Assembly: GCF_000470655.1 (NCBI RefSeq)
Contig: NC_021921.1
Span: 1,240,001 to 1,304,000 of the forward strand
DNA from: Halorhabdus tiamatea SARL4B
GTDB taxonomy: Archaea > Halobacteriota > Halobacteria > Halobacteriales > Haloarculaceae
Length of the DNA: 64,000 bases
Direction of reading: 5' to 3'
How positions within the stretch are numbered: position 1 is the first letter of the stretch; every line of letters begins with the position of its first letter. Positions 42,037 to 51,515 of the stretch are shown piece by piece. The notes beneath the pieces are model-generated. The model was not told where the DNA came from. It made no database searches and saw only the letters and a list, made by a program, of their open reading frames with translations. Position numbers and translations under genes: made by a program.

Positions 42037-43164
42037 TTAGAATATACTGGCCTGCTGATAGACGTCGATGCCGTCGAGCGTGATCGCGTAGGGTTTCGTG
42101 GCGCGTGAGTGGTTGGCGTTGCGGATCTTCTGGATCTCGACAGCGAGGCGGGTCTCCTGAGTGTCGCCGCGGACGTACTGGAGAACGAAGACGGCGTCGG
42201 TCAGGTACTCGATGATGCCGTGTCTCGAGGCGTAGGGGTTGTCCTCGTTGGCCTCGCTGGTGAACATCGTGGTGACGCCGGCCCCCTTCAGCGAGCGCGT
42301 GAAGTCGAAGACCTCCGTCCGGCGGCGGGCCTGATCGTCGTACATCATCTCGAGCAGCGAGACGGAGTCGAGCACGAGTCGGTCGGCACCGAACTCCCGA
42401 ATGAGCTCGGGGAACTCTCCCCGGATGTTCTCCAGGCTGTTGGCCATCTCGACCGGGTCGAGGTCGACGATCGCGAGTCGGTCCTCGCGTTCGTAGCGAT
42501 CGAACTCCCAGCCACGTTCGTCGGCGGTGTCGAGGATGCTCTCACGGCTCTGTTCGAGCGTGATGAAGACGACGTTCTCGCCCTGCTCGAGGCCGTGATG
42601 GAGAAACTGGAGCCCGAACGTGGTTTTGCCGGTCCCCGGCGACCCGATGACGACCATCAGGTGACGGCTCGGGATCCCGCCCTGGATCATCTGATCGAGC
42701 CCCTCGATCCCGAGGTCGATACGAGGGATCACCGACTCGAAGGGCTCTTCGTCGAAATCACCTTCAGACGGGACAGCCGCGTCACCGCCACCACCGGGTT
42801 CGCCGGCCGACTGCAGTGCACTCCCGAAGTCCTCGTCGAACAACGACCCCCCACTGTCTGCTGTAGCCGCGTCGGACGCCCCGGCGGCACTCGTGTCTGC
42901 CCTGTTCTCGGCCGACGCGTCCGCCTCGCTACTCTGGCCCCCTGGTGGGGCGTCGCTCGCCTCGATTCCCGTCTCACTCGGCTCCGCCTCGAACTCGTCG
43001 GTCCCGTCGGAACCGTCGTCCGGAGACTGGAGATCGTCTCCCTCGAACCAGTCGTCGTCGGAATTCTCGGCGGAGGCGTCTGTCGTCTCCGCCGGAGCGT
43101 CCTCGCTCGCGTCGTCCTCGGAGAGCGCCCGCTCGAACCAGTCGTCCTCGGCGTCCTCGCTCAT
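42037..43164 (-). CDS. KaiC-like RecA-superfamily ATPase with acidic N-terminal extension
   Basis: 375 residues from the ATG at 43164. Residues 1-135 are low-complexity Asp/Glu/Ser/Ala with repeated DDWFE motifs (DDWFERAL, DDWFEGDD). The remaining 240 form one KaiC-type domain: Walker A GSPGTGKTTFGLQ (about 175), VFITLEQSRESIL, Walker B DRLVLDSVSLLEMMY and a C-terminal LAVEIQKIRNANHSR. Single-domain KaiC-like proteins are common in archaea, with signalling or regulatory roles and partners mostly unknown. Confidence 0.85.
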   Translation of the reverse strand: MSEDAEDDWFERALSEDDASEDAPAETTDASAENSDDDWFEGDDLQSPDDGSDGTDEFEAEPSETGIEASDAPPGGQSSEADASAENRADTSAAGASDAATADSGGSLFDEDFGSALQSAGEPGGGGDAAVPSEGDFDEEPFESVIPRIDLGIEGLDQMIQGGIPSRHLMVVIGSPGTGKTTFGLQFLHHGLEQGENVVFITLEQSRESILDTADERGWEFDRYEREDRLAIVDLDPVEMANSLENIRGEFPELIREFGADRLVLDSVSLLEMMYDDQARRRTEVFDFTRSLKGAGVTTMFTSEANEDNPYASRHGIIEYLTDAVFVLQYVRGDTQETRLAVEIQKIRNANHSRATKPYAITLDGIDVYQQASIF

Positions 43165-43280
43165 GCGCTGGCTCCCGGACTGGTCCCGCCAGTCATGTCC
43201 CGGAGTTAGGTACACACCTCAATAACTCTGTCCGTCGGAAATGAGACGATTTTATCAGGGCCGGCGAGCAACGCCGGGGT

Positions 43281-44156
43281 ATGGAACTCGGACTCGTCGG
43301 ACAGAAGGACAACCCGCGTGCCCGCTCGCTCGTCGAGGCCATCCGGATGGACCTCGCGGACGAAGACGTCTCGATCGTCGTCGACGAGGTGACGGCCGCG
43401 GCGCTCGACGACGACCGCCACGACACCTACGGCGGTGTCGCGACGCCCGAGATCGACGCCCCGGCGAGCGTCTCGATCGAGGAGATCGACGAGACGGATC
43501 TGATCGTCTCGATCGGCGGCGACGGCACGTTCCTCTATGCCGCACGCGGGGCCAACGGCACCCCGATCATGGGCGTCAACCTCGGCGAGGTCGGCTTCCT
43601 GAACGCCGTCTCGCCGAACGACGCGATCGACGTGATCCGCGATGTCGTCGCCGACATCCGCGAAAACGGCGAGACGGAGACGCGAGACCTCCCGCGCCTC
43701 CAGGCGAGCGGCGACGGATGGGAACTCCCGCCCGCGCTGAACGAAGTCGTGATCCAGGGGCCCCAGCGCGGGCACGGCAACGGCGTCGGCACGACGGTCC
43801 GGGTCGACGACGCGCTGTACACCAGCGGCCACGCCGACGGCGTCTTACTCGCGACGCCGACGGGCAGCACGGCCTACAACCTCAGCGAGGACGGCCCGCT
43901 CGTCCACCCTGACGTCCCGGTGTTCGTCGTCACGGAGATGGCCGCCGAGCGCCCGATGCCGCCGCTGGTGGTCGACGAGGGCACCACGATCACCGTCCGC
44001 GTCGAGGACGCCGAGTCGGCCTCGGTCGTCAGCGACGGCCGGACCACTCACGAAATCGAACCGCCGACCCAGATCACCGTCGAGCAGGCCGACCAGCCGG
44101 TCCACGTCGCCGGCCCACCTCTGGAGTTCTTCACCGCACTCGGCAAGCTCGAGTGA
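43281..44156 (+). CDS. nadK: NAD kinase
   Basis: 291 residues. Makes NADP from NAD. Motifs: IVSIGGDGTFLYAARG (catalytic GGDGT, about 75), GVNLGEVGFLN (about 95), GVLLATPTGSTAYNLSEDGPLVHP (about 190) and ITPI-like C-terminal VFVVTEMAAERPMPPLV. Divergent from the KaiC-like gene. Confidence 0.93.
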   Translation: MELGLVGQKDNPRARSLVEAIRMDLADEDVSIVVDEVTAAALDDDRHDTYGGVATPEIDAPASVSIEEIDETDLIVSIGGDGTFLYAARGANGTPIMGVNLGEVGFLNAVSPNDAIDVIRDVVADIRENGETETRDLPRLQASGDGWELPPALNEVVIQGPQRGHGNGVGTTVRVDDALYTSGHADGVLLATPTGSTAYNLSEDGPLVHPDVPVFVVTEMAAERPMPPLVVDEGTTITVRVEDAESASVVSDGRTTHEIEPPTQITVEQADQPVHVAGPPLEFFTALGKLE

Positions 44157-44194
44157 GAACTGTCGAAAGCGTCAGGAGAAATACCGGCCGCCGT

Positions 44195-44503
44195 TCAAGC
44201 TGGCGTCGCCGACCGTTTTGCCGTCGTATACAGCACGGGCCCGGCCAGCAACAGGACCAGCCCGAAAAACTTGTACTGCATGACCGACCCGAGCAGACTC
44301 CCGTCGCCAGGCTGCAGCGCACCGCCCGGCGTCACCATCAGAATGAGGCCGAAGGCGATCGCCTGCGAGGCGAGTACCTTTCGCGATCGCAGCGCCAGCG
44401 CAGCTAGAATCGAGAGGCCGAGCACCAACAGCAGGACGTCCCCCACGTTGTAGTTGAGGAGGATCGTGTCGACGAGTTGGATCGGCACCAGTGTCCCGGT
44501 CAT
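44195..44503 (-). CDS. small three-helix membrane protein
   Basis: 102 residues from the ATG at 44503, with three hydrophobic helices (about 18-36, 42-60, 75-95). Function unknown. Converges on nadK. Part of a run of four very small genes at 44.2-45.4 kb typical of haloarchaeal chromosomes. Confidence 0.6.
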   Translation of the reverse strand: MTGTLVPIQLVDTILLNYNVGDVLLLVLGLSILAALALRSRKVLASQAIAFGLILMVTPGGALQPGDGSLLGSVMQYKFFGLVLLLAGPVLYTTAKRSATPA

Positions 44504-44587
44504 TGCCGAACACTCGCCCCGACGCGGGCTTGAACGTTCCGCTACCACTCGTTTTGGCCGCCTCCGCGTCGCGTGGGGCCTGCCGGC

Positions 44588-44776
44588 CTAGATCCCGGTC
44601 ATATCGAGGTGGCGGACCCAGCCGTACCACACGACGAACATCGTCGCGAGATACCCGCCGCCCCAGACGACCATCCCGGCCGTGCCGTAGCCCGCGCTCG
44701 TCAGCGCGTAATCGGCCAGCCCGAAGCCGACGACGCCGCCGACCAGAATCGCCATGAAGAGGAGTCTCCGGTCCAT
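44588..44776 (-). CDS. small two-helix membrane protein
   Basis: 62 residues from the ATG at 44776: helix LLFMAILVGGVVGFGLADYAL, then a second (AGMVVWGGGYLATMFVVWYGW). No known domain recognised. Confidence 0.55.
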   Translation of the reverse strand: MDRRLLFMAILVGGVVGFGLADYALTSAGYGTAGMVVWGGGYLATMFVVWYGWVRHLDMTGI

Positions 44777-44859
44777 TCGATCAGGGACACCTCGGTCCGC
44801 CACCCGCCTGAATCTCACGGTCCCGGCAGTCGACACGAAGCGTCGGCCGGCACGGCGGT

Positions 44860-45084
44860 TCACCAGTCCGTACACTCCTCACACACGAGACTGCCGTCCT
44901 GTTGCCACCGGCGATCGACCGTGCGACCGCAAGACGCACACTCGGCTCCGTCTGGAACGAACTCGTAGGTCGTCGTCGCCGGTTCGACGGACTCCTCGGC
45001 CGATTCGCCGGCAGGTTCGGTCTCGGTCGCTGGCTCCCCGTCCTTGTCGCCGAGAAACTCCTCGAGGGACGCGTCGTCGCCCAT
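44860..45084 (-). CDS. small acidic zinc-ribbon protein
   Basis: 74 residues. SLEEFLGD at the N-terminus, a Glu/Ala/Thr-rich linker, and a C-terminal zinc ribbon with two C-x2-C knuckles (ECASCGR and VCEECTDW). Probably a DNA-, RNA- or protein-binding adaptor; haloarchaea encode many of this form. Confidence 0.7.
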   Translation of the reverse strand: MGDDASLEEFLGDKDGEPATETEPAGESAEESVEPATTTYEFVPDGAECASCGRTVDRRWQQDGSLVCEECTDW

Positions 45085-45203
45085 ACCGGAGCGAGTCCGT
45101 CGACACCTTTAGCCCTGACGCCGGCCAGGTTGTGCCGGACGAACGCAACCCGAGAGATCGCCGCCGCCCAAGCATCCAAGTAGCGGGCCTGCGAACTGCT
45201 CCC

Positions 45204-45407
45204 ATGATCACACTGTCCATCGTCTCGTTTCTGGAGCGACTCCTCGGTAGCATCGGCGAGATGCCGTTTCGATTCGCCGACGTCGTGACACACGATCCGA
45301 TCAGCGCCGTCCTGGTCGGAATCGGCGCACTCGTGATGACGCTCACGCTCGGGACCGGCGCGTACCTGACCCTCGGCGCAGTCGTCGATTTCGTCACGCC
45401 GTCGTAG
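45204..45407 (+). CDS. small membrane protein
   Basis: 67 residues from the ATG at 45204. An amphipathic N-terminus (LSIVSFLERLLGSIGEMPFRF) is followed by one transmembrane helix (ISAVLVGIGALVMTLTLG). Function unknown; divergent from the zinc-ribbon gene. Confidence 0.5.
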   Translation: MITLSIVSFLERLLGSIGEMPFRFADVVTHDPISAVLVGIGALVMTLTLGTGAYLTLGAVVDFVTPS

Positions 45408-45427
45408 CGCCGAGAGCAACGCTGTCC

Positions 45428-46408
45428 TTACTCCGCCGTCGCCGTTTCGAGCGCCTCGGCCGCCAGATCGATCGCCGTCTCCAGGTCCGGCCCGAGCGGC
45501 GACGCGACGACGAAGCTGTCGACGTACGCCATTGCCGCCTCGATCCGATCGGCGACTGTCGCTTTCGACCCGGCGATCGCGAAGGCGTCGATCATCGCCG
45601 GCGTGACCGCCTCGAAGGCCGTCTCGAAGTCTCCACGCTCGATGGCGTCGCCGATCCGCCCCGCGCGGTCGTGATCCAGGTCGTGTCGGTCGAGGACCGG
45701 CGGCGCGGTGCTCCCGACGATGAACGCCACCGGCGGTCGGGCGGCCTCTCTGGCGCGATCTTCGTCCTCGGCGACGCTGACGCTCGCGTAGGCGGCGATG
45801 TCGAAGTCACCACGGTCGTCGGGTCGCTCGGCCCGTCCCTCCGCGATCCGGTCGGCCGACCACGAGAGGTCCGCCGGGTGGGCGGCGTTGACGAGCACGC
45901 CGTCTGCGTGTTTCCCGCTCATCCGCAGCATGTGAGGGCCCTGTGCGCCGACGTAGACGGGGATCTCCCCCACCTCGTAGTTCAGGCTCGCGTCCCGGGC
46001 GACGAACTGGCCGTCGTGATCGACGGTCTCGCCGGCCCAGAGCCGCTGGGCGACTTTGAACGTCTCCAGGACCCGGCGCAGGGGCGAGTCGCGCTCGACG
46101 CCGAGGTTGGCGAGCGTCGAGGCGTCGCCGGCCCCGATCCCGAAGACGCCCCGGCCGTCGCTGGACTCGTCGAGTGTGGCCATCCGCGAGGCGAGTCTAA
46201 CGGGATGGGTCTCGTAGGGGTTGACGACACCCGGGCCGAGTCGGGCCGTCTCCGTCCCGGCCGCGATCGACGACAGCGTCTGGAACGGATCGCGGTTGTT
46301 GTAGTGATTGCTCGCGAAGATGGTGTCGAAGCCGGCGCGTTCGGCGCGCTCGGCCAGTCGCCGTACCGTTTCGACCGGCTGCTCGGGCGTGAGTTCGATG
46401 GCTTTCAT
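45428..46408 (-). CDS. F420-dependent LLM-class oxidoreductase
   Basis: 326 residues, luciferase-like TIM barrel. Motifs: RAGFDTIFASNHYNNRDPFQTL, ARLGPGVVNPYETHPVRLASRMATLDE and RGVFGIGAGDAS, then GEIPVYVGAQGPHMLRMSGKHADGVL. Close to the Mer-like (methylene-tetrahydromethanopterin reductase-type) branch, so it likely moves hydride with F420. It lies 105 bases downstream of cofE on the same strand, which supports an F420 cofactor. Confidence 0.85.
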   Translation of the reverse strand: MKAIELTPEQPVETVRRLAERAERAGFDTIFASNHYNNRDPFQTLSSIAAGTETARLGPGVVNPYETHPVRLASRMATLDESSDGRGVFGIGAGDASTLANLGVERDSPLRRVLETFKVAQRLWAGETVDHDGQFVARDASLNYEVGEIPVYVGAQGPHMLRMSGKHADGVLVNAAHPADLSWSADRIAEGRAERPDDRGDFDIAAYASVSVAEDEDRAREAARPPVAFIVGSTAPPVLDRHDLDHDRAGRIGDAIERGDFETAFEAVTPAMIDAFAIAGSKATVADRIEAAMAYVDSFVVASPLGPDLETAIDLAAEALETATAE

Positions 46409-46513
46409 GGTGGTGTGTGCTGTGTCAGTCGCGGGATTCGGACCGCCGCTGTCGGCCTGTTTCCGGAGTTCATCGTTCGATCACTCGGGGTCGTTTCGTT
46501 CGGCATCGTTCGA

Positions 46514-47269
46514 TCACTCGGAGTGATACTCGAAGTCGGCGAGTGCCTGCCGGACGAGATCGCCGTCCCGATCCCGGAACAGGTGGTCGTGGCCGTCGTG
46601 GTCGCCGAACTCCCAGTCGCGCACGACCGCCACGGGCCGGCCGTCGTCGCCCTCGCCCGTGACGAGGTTGGTCGCCGCCGCGAGTTCGTCGACGACGGCC
46701 TCGACGGTCGCCGTGAGTTCGCGGCCCTCGCGGTCGTGTTCGCCCCGCCAGTCCCGCATCGCCGGGAGGCCGGCCCACCCGATCGCGACGCCGCGCTGGC
46801 CCTGCCGAAAGGGCCGACCCGAGGTATCGGTCACGACGACGGGAACCCCGAGCGCGTCGGACAGGCGGCGCGCGCTCGCCGAGGGGTCCTCGGGCAACAG
46901 GAGCAGGTCCGCGCCGGGGACGTTCGAGCGGTCGATTCCGGCATTGACGGTGATATGCCCGAAACGGGTCACCGCCAGGATGAACGGGGCCGCCATGACG
47001 AGTTCCTCGCTCTCCTCGATGACCGCCTGGGCGAAGCGCGGATCCTTGCGCTCGCCGGCGATTTCACCGATCTGATCCGCGATGTCGCGGGCGTGCTCGC
47101 CGGCCTCGAAGTCCGACAGATCCGCCCCCCTCCCTTCGGCCTTCGAGACGACCGTGCTGGCGACCGTGAGGACGTCACCCTCACGCAGGTCGACGCGCTC
47201 GTCGATCAGTGTCGCCAGGTCGTCACCCGGTTCGATCTCCGGGATATCGGGGACCGCGAAGACCTCCAT
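46514..47269 (-). CDS. cofE: coenzyme F420:L-glutamate ligase
   Basis: 251 residues. Adds glutamates to F420-0 with GTP. Family motifs: DVLTVASTVVSKAEGR (about 35), VMAAPFILAVTRFGHITVNAGIDRSNVPG (about 95) and VVVTDTSGRPFRQGQRGVAIGWAGLP (about 150). Start at 47269 (MEVFAVPDIPEI). Grouped with an F420-type oxidoreductase gene. Confidence 0.92.
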   Translation of the reverse strand: MEVFAVPDIPEIEPGDDLATLIDERVDLREGDVLTVASTVVSKAEGRGADLSDFEAGEHARDIADQIGEIAGERKDPRFAQAVIEESEELVMAAPFILAVTRFGHITVNAGIDRSNVPGADLLLLPEDPSASARRLSDALGVPVVVTDTSGRPFRQGQRGVAIGWAGLPAMRDWRGEHDREGRELTATVEAVVDELAAATNLVTGEGDDGRPVAVVRDWEFGDHDGHDHLFRDRDGDLVRQALADFEYHSE

Positions 47270-47357
47270 ACCCCGAGTCGGCCCGGAGCCGCCAAAAGTC
47301 GCCCGGTAGCGTCGCGTTCGTCCGGCGTCGAAAGTCGAAGCGAGCCGCGGAGAGACC

Positions 47358-47864
47358 CTACGCGATTTCGGACTCGCGGTGGACAGTCACCGAGAGGTCG
47401 CCGTCGCTGGCCGTCGCCGTCAGCATCGTGGCCTCGCTGGCCGGCGACGCGCCCGTAACGCTGCCGGGATTGAGCAGCCGAACGCCGTCGACCGTCGTAT
47501 CCAGGCACTCGTGGGTGTGACCCGCGACGCCGACGGTCGGCCCCTCGCTCCCCTCCTCTGCGACGATCCCGGCGACTCGCTGCTCGTAGTTGTGTCGCGA
47601 TCCAGTACCGTGGGTCACGACGAACTCGACGCCGCCGAGTGAGACGGTCTCGACGTCTGGCAGGCCGAGCGCACGCGGGTCCATGTTCCCGGCGACGGCG
47701 GTGAGCCGGCTCGCCGCGGCCCGGACGTCCGCGAGCGCGGCCGATGAGTCGAAGTCCCCGGCGTGGATAACGTGGTCGGCCGTGCGAACGCGTTCGAGCG
47801 CCCAGTCGGGGATCGCCGGTTCACGGGAGGGAACGTGTGAATCGCTGATGATCGCAACGTCCAT
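47358..47864 (-). CDS. YfcE/MJ0936-type metallophosphoesterase
   Basis: 168 residues. Calcineurin-like metal motifs: IISDSHVP (DxH), VIHAGDFDS (GD), VAGNMDPR (GNxD), VVTHGTG and VGVAGHTHE (GHTH). Small cytosolic phosphodiesterase/phosphatase; substrate unknown. Confidence 0.9.
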   Translation of the reverse strand: MDVAIISDSHVPSREPAIPDWALERVRTADHVIHAGDFDSSAALADVRAAASRLTAVAGNMDPRALGLPDVETVSLGGVEFVVTHGTGSRHNYEQRVAGIVAEEGSEGPTVGVAGHTHECLDTTVDGVRLLNPGSVTGASPASEATMLTATASDGDLSVTVHRESEIA

Positions 47865-47947
47865 ACTGGTGAAAAAACCTCGATCGGTTTTCCGTTGTCG
47901 GCTCGCCGCCCCCTCGCTTCATTGAGTAGGGGGGCATACGTCCCGAC

Positions 47948-49204
47948 ATGGACGAGGTACACGTCGTCACCTGCTTCCTTCGGAACCACGGCGAGGTTCT
48001 CCTCCTGCGTCGGAGCGACGCCGTCGGCTCGTACGCAGGACAGTGGGGGGCCGTCTCCGGACACGCCGAGGGTGATCCCGACGCAATGGCCCGAGAAGAG
48101 ATCGCCGAGGAGACTGGACTCGCCGACGCCGTGACCCTTCGGCGGGGCGGTGCTCCCTTCGACGTCGTGGATGCCGAACGGGGGGCGCGGTGGATCGTCC
48201 ACCCCTTCCTCTTCGAGGTGGACGATCGGACGGTCGAACCCAACGACGAGACGGCCGAGTACGAGTGGGTCCATCCGACGGCGATCCTCCGCCGGGAGAC
48301 CGTCCCGGATCTCTGGGCGTCATACGACCGGGTTCGGCCGACCGTCGAGGCCGTCCGCGAGGATCGCGACCACGGGTCGGCGTGGCTGTCGATCCGGGCG
48401 CTAGAGATCCTCCGCGACGAAGCGGGCGTCCGGACGTGGGGAGAGGGGAGTGGCGGGTGGGACGCCGTGGCCGCGATCGCCCGCGATCTTCGGGACGCCC
48501 GCCCCTCGATGCCCGTCGTCGCAAACCGGGTAAATCGGGTGATGGCGCGAGCGGATCGGTCGCCGGCGGCTGTCGAGCACATCGCTCGCGAGGGGCTCGA
48601 AGCCGCCTTCGCGGCCGACGGCGGGGCGGCCGAACACGCTGCCGAGTTGCTCCCGGATCGGATCGCGACGCTCTCGCGCTCGGGAACGGTCCGGACGGCG
48701 ATCGAACGCGCCGATCCCGAGGCGGTGCTGGTCGCCCAGTCGCGACCGGGCGGCGAGGGAGTCGGTGTGGCCGAAGAGTTGGCGGGGGAGCGAGACGTGA
48801 CCATCGCCGCCGACGCCGATCTGGCGTGGGCGATCCACGAGTGGGAATCGGGTGCGGTCATCGTCGGAGCCGACGCGATCCGGCCGGACGGCGGAGTGCT
48901 GAACAAGGCCGGGACGCGTTCGGCGGCGCTCGCTGCCGCCCACGAGGGCGTGCCCGTCCTCGTCGCGGCGGCAGCCGACAAGGTGGACGCCGATGGAGAG
49001 CGTGAGATCGAATCCGTCGATCCCGGACGAATCTACGACGGGACGGCGGATCTGACCGTCCGATCGCCGCTGTTCGACGTGACGCCGCCGGAGTTGGTCG
49101 ACGCGATCTGTACGGACCGGGGTGTGCTCGAACCGGAGGATATTGAGGCGGTCGCAGCGGAGCACCGGGCGAACGCCGAGTGGGAAGACCGATTGAATAG
49201 TTGA
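47948..49204 (+). CDS. NUDIX domain fused to eIF2B/R15P-isomerase-like domain
   Basis: 418 residues with two parts. Residues 1-135: NUDIX hydrolase, box G-x5-E-x7-REUxEE visible as SGHAEGDPDAMAREEIAEETGL. Residues about 160-415: eIF2B alpha/beta/delta-like fold, with IVGADAIRPDGGVLNKAGTRSAALAAAHEG and PLFDVTPPELVDAICTDRG, the same signature as the R15P isomerase at 40208. The basic catalytic region GSHS is degenerate (VLVAQSRPGGEG). A fused phosphohydrolase/isomerase-like enzyme acting on a sugar-nucleotide is inferred. Confidence 0.8.
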   Translation: MDEVHVVTCFLRNHGEVLLLRRSDAVGSYAGQWGAVSGHAEGDPDAMAREEIAEETGLADAVTLRRGGAPFDVVDAERGARWIVHPFLFEVDDRTVEPNDETAEYEWVHPTAILRRETVPDLWASYDRVRPTVEAVREDRDHGSAWLSIRALEILRDEAGVRTWGEGSGGWDAVAAIARDLRDARPSMPVVANRVNRVMARADRSPAAVEHIAREGLEAAFAADGGAAEHAAELLPDRIATLSRSGTVRTAIERADPEAVLVAQSRPGGEGVGVAEELAGERDVTIAADADLAWAIHEWESGAVIVGADAIRPDGGVLNKAGTRSAALAAAHEGVPVLVAAAADKVDADGEREIESVDPGRIYDGTADLTVRSPLFDVTPPELVDAICTDRGVLEPEDIEAVAAEHRANAEWEDRLNS

Positions 49205-49286
49205 GAGATAGCGACAAGAACAACCCTATCCCAGACCGCCCTGAGAGCGAACCGAACGATTATGACCCGGCATCACGTGTTGGTCA

Positions 49287-49430
49287 ATGAGAATGGCCGC
49301 CGAAAGTGATGACTCCGAGCTTCCGAAAGACCTCTCACCCAAGGAAGCCAGGCGATATCTGATCCGATACCTCGGAAAACGGGACCTTGAGGAGCACGAG
49401 GAGATCTACGAAGAACTCGCTCACGAGTGA
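49287..49430 (+). CDS. 47-residue acidic helical microprotein
   Basis: ATG at 49287 to TGA at 49430. A short Ser/Asp-rich start, then LSPKEARRYLIRYLGKRDLEE and EIYEELAHE, charged amphipathic helices with haloarchaeal codon use. No family named. It sits alone between the NUDIX-eIF2B fusion and the GH43 gene. Confidence 0.45.
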   Translation: MRMAAESDDSELPKDLSPKEARRYLIRYLGKRDLEEHEEIYEELAHE

Positions 49431-49637
49431 CTCCCGTTGGAATTCGATAGACGAGTTTTTCCGGGGGGATAGTCTATTGCCCAATGGTGGCGATGACGAG
49501 CAGTTACCCCCACTGAGCCCCTTCTGATGAGACGTTTACCCGAGCCACCATCTCACCACACCGAAGCCGACCCGATCGTCTCTCCGAGCCACAGCAGACC
49601 GCAAGGAATTATAACCGACGGCCGAGTGCCCTCCGGC

Positions 49638-51164
49638 ATGCAGTATCACAATCCCGTTCTGCCGGGCATGCATCCCGACCCGACCATCGCGCGCGCCGGC
49701 GAGGACTTCTACCTCGCCGTCTCGTCGTTCGAGTACTTCCCCGGTGTCCCGCTGTTTCACAGCACGGACCTGGTCTCCTGGGAGCGGGTCGGGCACTGTC
49801 TCACCCGCGACAGCCAACTCGACCTCCGCGGCCGCGAGGCTTCCGACGGCATCTACGCCCCAACCTTGCGCCATCACGACGGCACGTTCTACATGGTCAC
49901 GACCGACGTCGGTGGTGACGACGGTGGCCACTTCATCGTGACCGCCGACGATCCCGCCGGCGAGTGGTCCGATCCGCTGTACGTCGACGCCGGGGGGATC
50001 GACCCCGACCTCTTCTTCGATACGGACGGGACCGCGTACTTTCAGTATACCGACGGCGAGGCGCTCCCGGAATACCGGATCAGACAGGCCGAGATCGACC
50101 TCGACACCGGCGAACTCGGCGACGTCCGCCAGCTCTGGCGGGGCATCGAAGGCGGGTTCGCCGAAGCACCGCACATCTACGAACGCGACGGGATCTACTA
50201 CCTCATCACCGCCGAGGGCGGGACCCACACGGATCACATGGTCACCGTCGGCCGGAGCGACGACCCGACCGGCCCGTTCGAACCCCATCCCGACAACCCA
50301 GTGCTCTCCCATCGCGGTCGGCCGATGCACCCACTCAGCGCGATGGGCCACGCCGACATGATCCAGGCCCCGGACGGCTCGTGGTGGATGGTGTTCCTCG
50401 GGATCCGCCAGTACGGCCCCAACCCTGGCGTCCACCACCTCGGCCGGGAGACGTTCCTCGCCCCGGTCACCTGGGAGGACGGCTGGCCGATCGTCAACGA
50501 CGGCGAGCCGATCGACCCCGATATGACCGTCGAGTCGCTGCCCGGCGATTCACCCGGCGGGCTGGCGAGTCCGGCCCGACCGTTCGAAACGACCTTCGAC
50601 GGCGAACTCGACGACAGCTGGCAGTTCCGCCGGAACCCGGACCCGGCGACGTACTCGCTCCCGGGCGAGGGACTGTCGCTCGTGGGAAAGACCGACACTC
50701 TCGACGATCCGGCGTCGACGTTCGTCGGCCGCCCGCAGTCCCACTTCGATTGCCGAGCCGAGATCGATCTCGGGTTCGATCCCGACGACGGTGAGGAGGC
50801 CGGTCTCGCGCTCGTGATGAACGAGTCCCACCACTACGAGATCGGCGTGGGTCGTGAGGGTGGCGAGACGGTCGCTCGCGTCCGGCTCCGGATCGGCGAG
50901 GTTGCTGAGACGGTCGCGTCCATCCCCGCCGCGGGCGAGGACCACCGGCTGGTCGTCGACGTGACGACTGAGGAATACACGTTCCGCTACGACGACGGCG
51001 ACGGCGAGCCGACCGAACTCGCCACGGCGGCCACACGGTACCTGTCGACGGAAGTCGCGGGCGGGTTCACCGGCGTCTATATCGGTCCGTACGCACTTGG
51101 AGCAGGAACAGAAACGGTAACGCCGGCCCAGGTCCGGCGCTTCGCATACGAGCCGGCGGAGTGA
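49638..51164 (+). CDS. GH43-family glycoside hydrolase, beta-xylosidase/arabinofuranosidase type
   Basis: 508 residues from the ATG at 49638 (behind TATAACC at about 49608). N-terminal five-bladed propeller: base Asp in MHPDPTIARAGEDFYLAVSSF, the central Asp region GIDPDLFFDTDGTAYFQY, and acid Glu in GGFAEAPHIYERDGIYYL. The C-terminal half (from about 350) is a concanavalin-like beta sandwich as in two-domain GH43 xylosidases. No signal peptide, so it cleaves imported oligosaccharides. Confidence 0.92.
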   Translation: MQYHNPVLPGMHPDPTIARAGEDFYLAVSSFEYFPGVPLFHSTDLVSWERVGHCLTRDSQLDLRGREASDGIYAPTLRHHDGTFYMVTTDVGGDDGGHFIVTADDPAGEWSDPLYVDAGGIDPDLFFDTDGTAYFQYTDGEALPEYRIRQAEIDLDTGELGDVRQLWRGIEGGFAEAPHIYERDGIYYLITAEGGTHTDHMVTVGRSDDPTGPFEPHPDNPVLSHRGRPMHPLSAMGHADMIQAPDGSWWMVFLGIRQYGPNPGVHHLGRETFLAPVTWEDGWPIVNDGEPIDPDMTVESLPGDSPGGLASPARPFETTFDGELDDSWQFRRNPDPATYSLPGEGLSLVGKTDTLDDPASTFVGRPQSHFDCRAEIDLGFDPDDGEEAGLALVMNESHHYEIGVGREGGETVARVRLRIGEVAETVASIPAAGEDHRLVVDVTTEEYTFRYDDGDGEPTELATAATRYLSTEVAGGFTGVYIGPYALGAGTETVTPAQVRRFAYEPAE

Positions 51165-51191
51165 TCGCCGCCGCGGTGGACGGTCCCGACG

Positions 51192-51515
51192 TCAGCGACC
51201 GTCGCCCATTTTCAGGTCGCCGTCCCACCCGTCGACGCCACACGAGAGACTTTCGACGGGGCCGTCGATCCCTTCGTAGGCAGCAACGAGCCGAGCGGCC
51301 TGGATGCTCGCCTGGCCGTGCGCACAGACCGTGACGACGTGAGCAGCGCCGTCGAGGCGGTCGACCTCGTTCGTGAGCGTGGCCAGCGGAACGTTCTCGC
51401 TGCCGGGGATGTGACCGCGTTCGAAGGCCGCCGGTGGTCGAACATCCACGATGCGTACGTCCTGCTCGCCGTCCAGCAGCGACTTGAGATCCGCCGCCGA
51501 GCACTCGCCGTCCAT
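51192..51515 (-). CDS. rhodanese-like sulfurtransferase
   Basis: 107 residues, single rhodanese domain: VRIVDVRPPAAFERGHIPGSENVPLA and active-site loop VVTVCAHGQAS with the persulfide Cys. Moves sulfane sulfur; cytosolic. Confidence 0.88.
   Translation of the reverse strand: MDGECSAADLKSLLDGEQDVRIVDVRPPAAFERGHIPGSENVPLATLTNEVDRLDGAAHVVTVCAHGQASIQAARLVAAYEGIDGPVESLSCGVDGWDGDLKMGDGR

Noticed and set aside
46465-46530. Short repeat ATCGTTCGATCACTCGG occurring twice after cofE
   Set aside because: Only two imperfect copies, 28 bases apart, one inside the cofE 3' end; too little to call an element.
45671-47458. 595-codon plus-strand frame across cofE and the LLM gene
   Set aside because: Both genes on the minus strand have clear families and starts; the long frame is a GC artefact.
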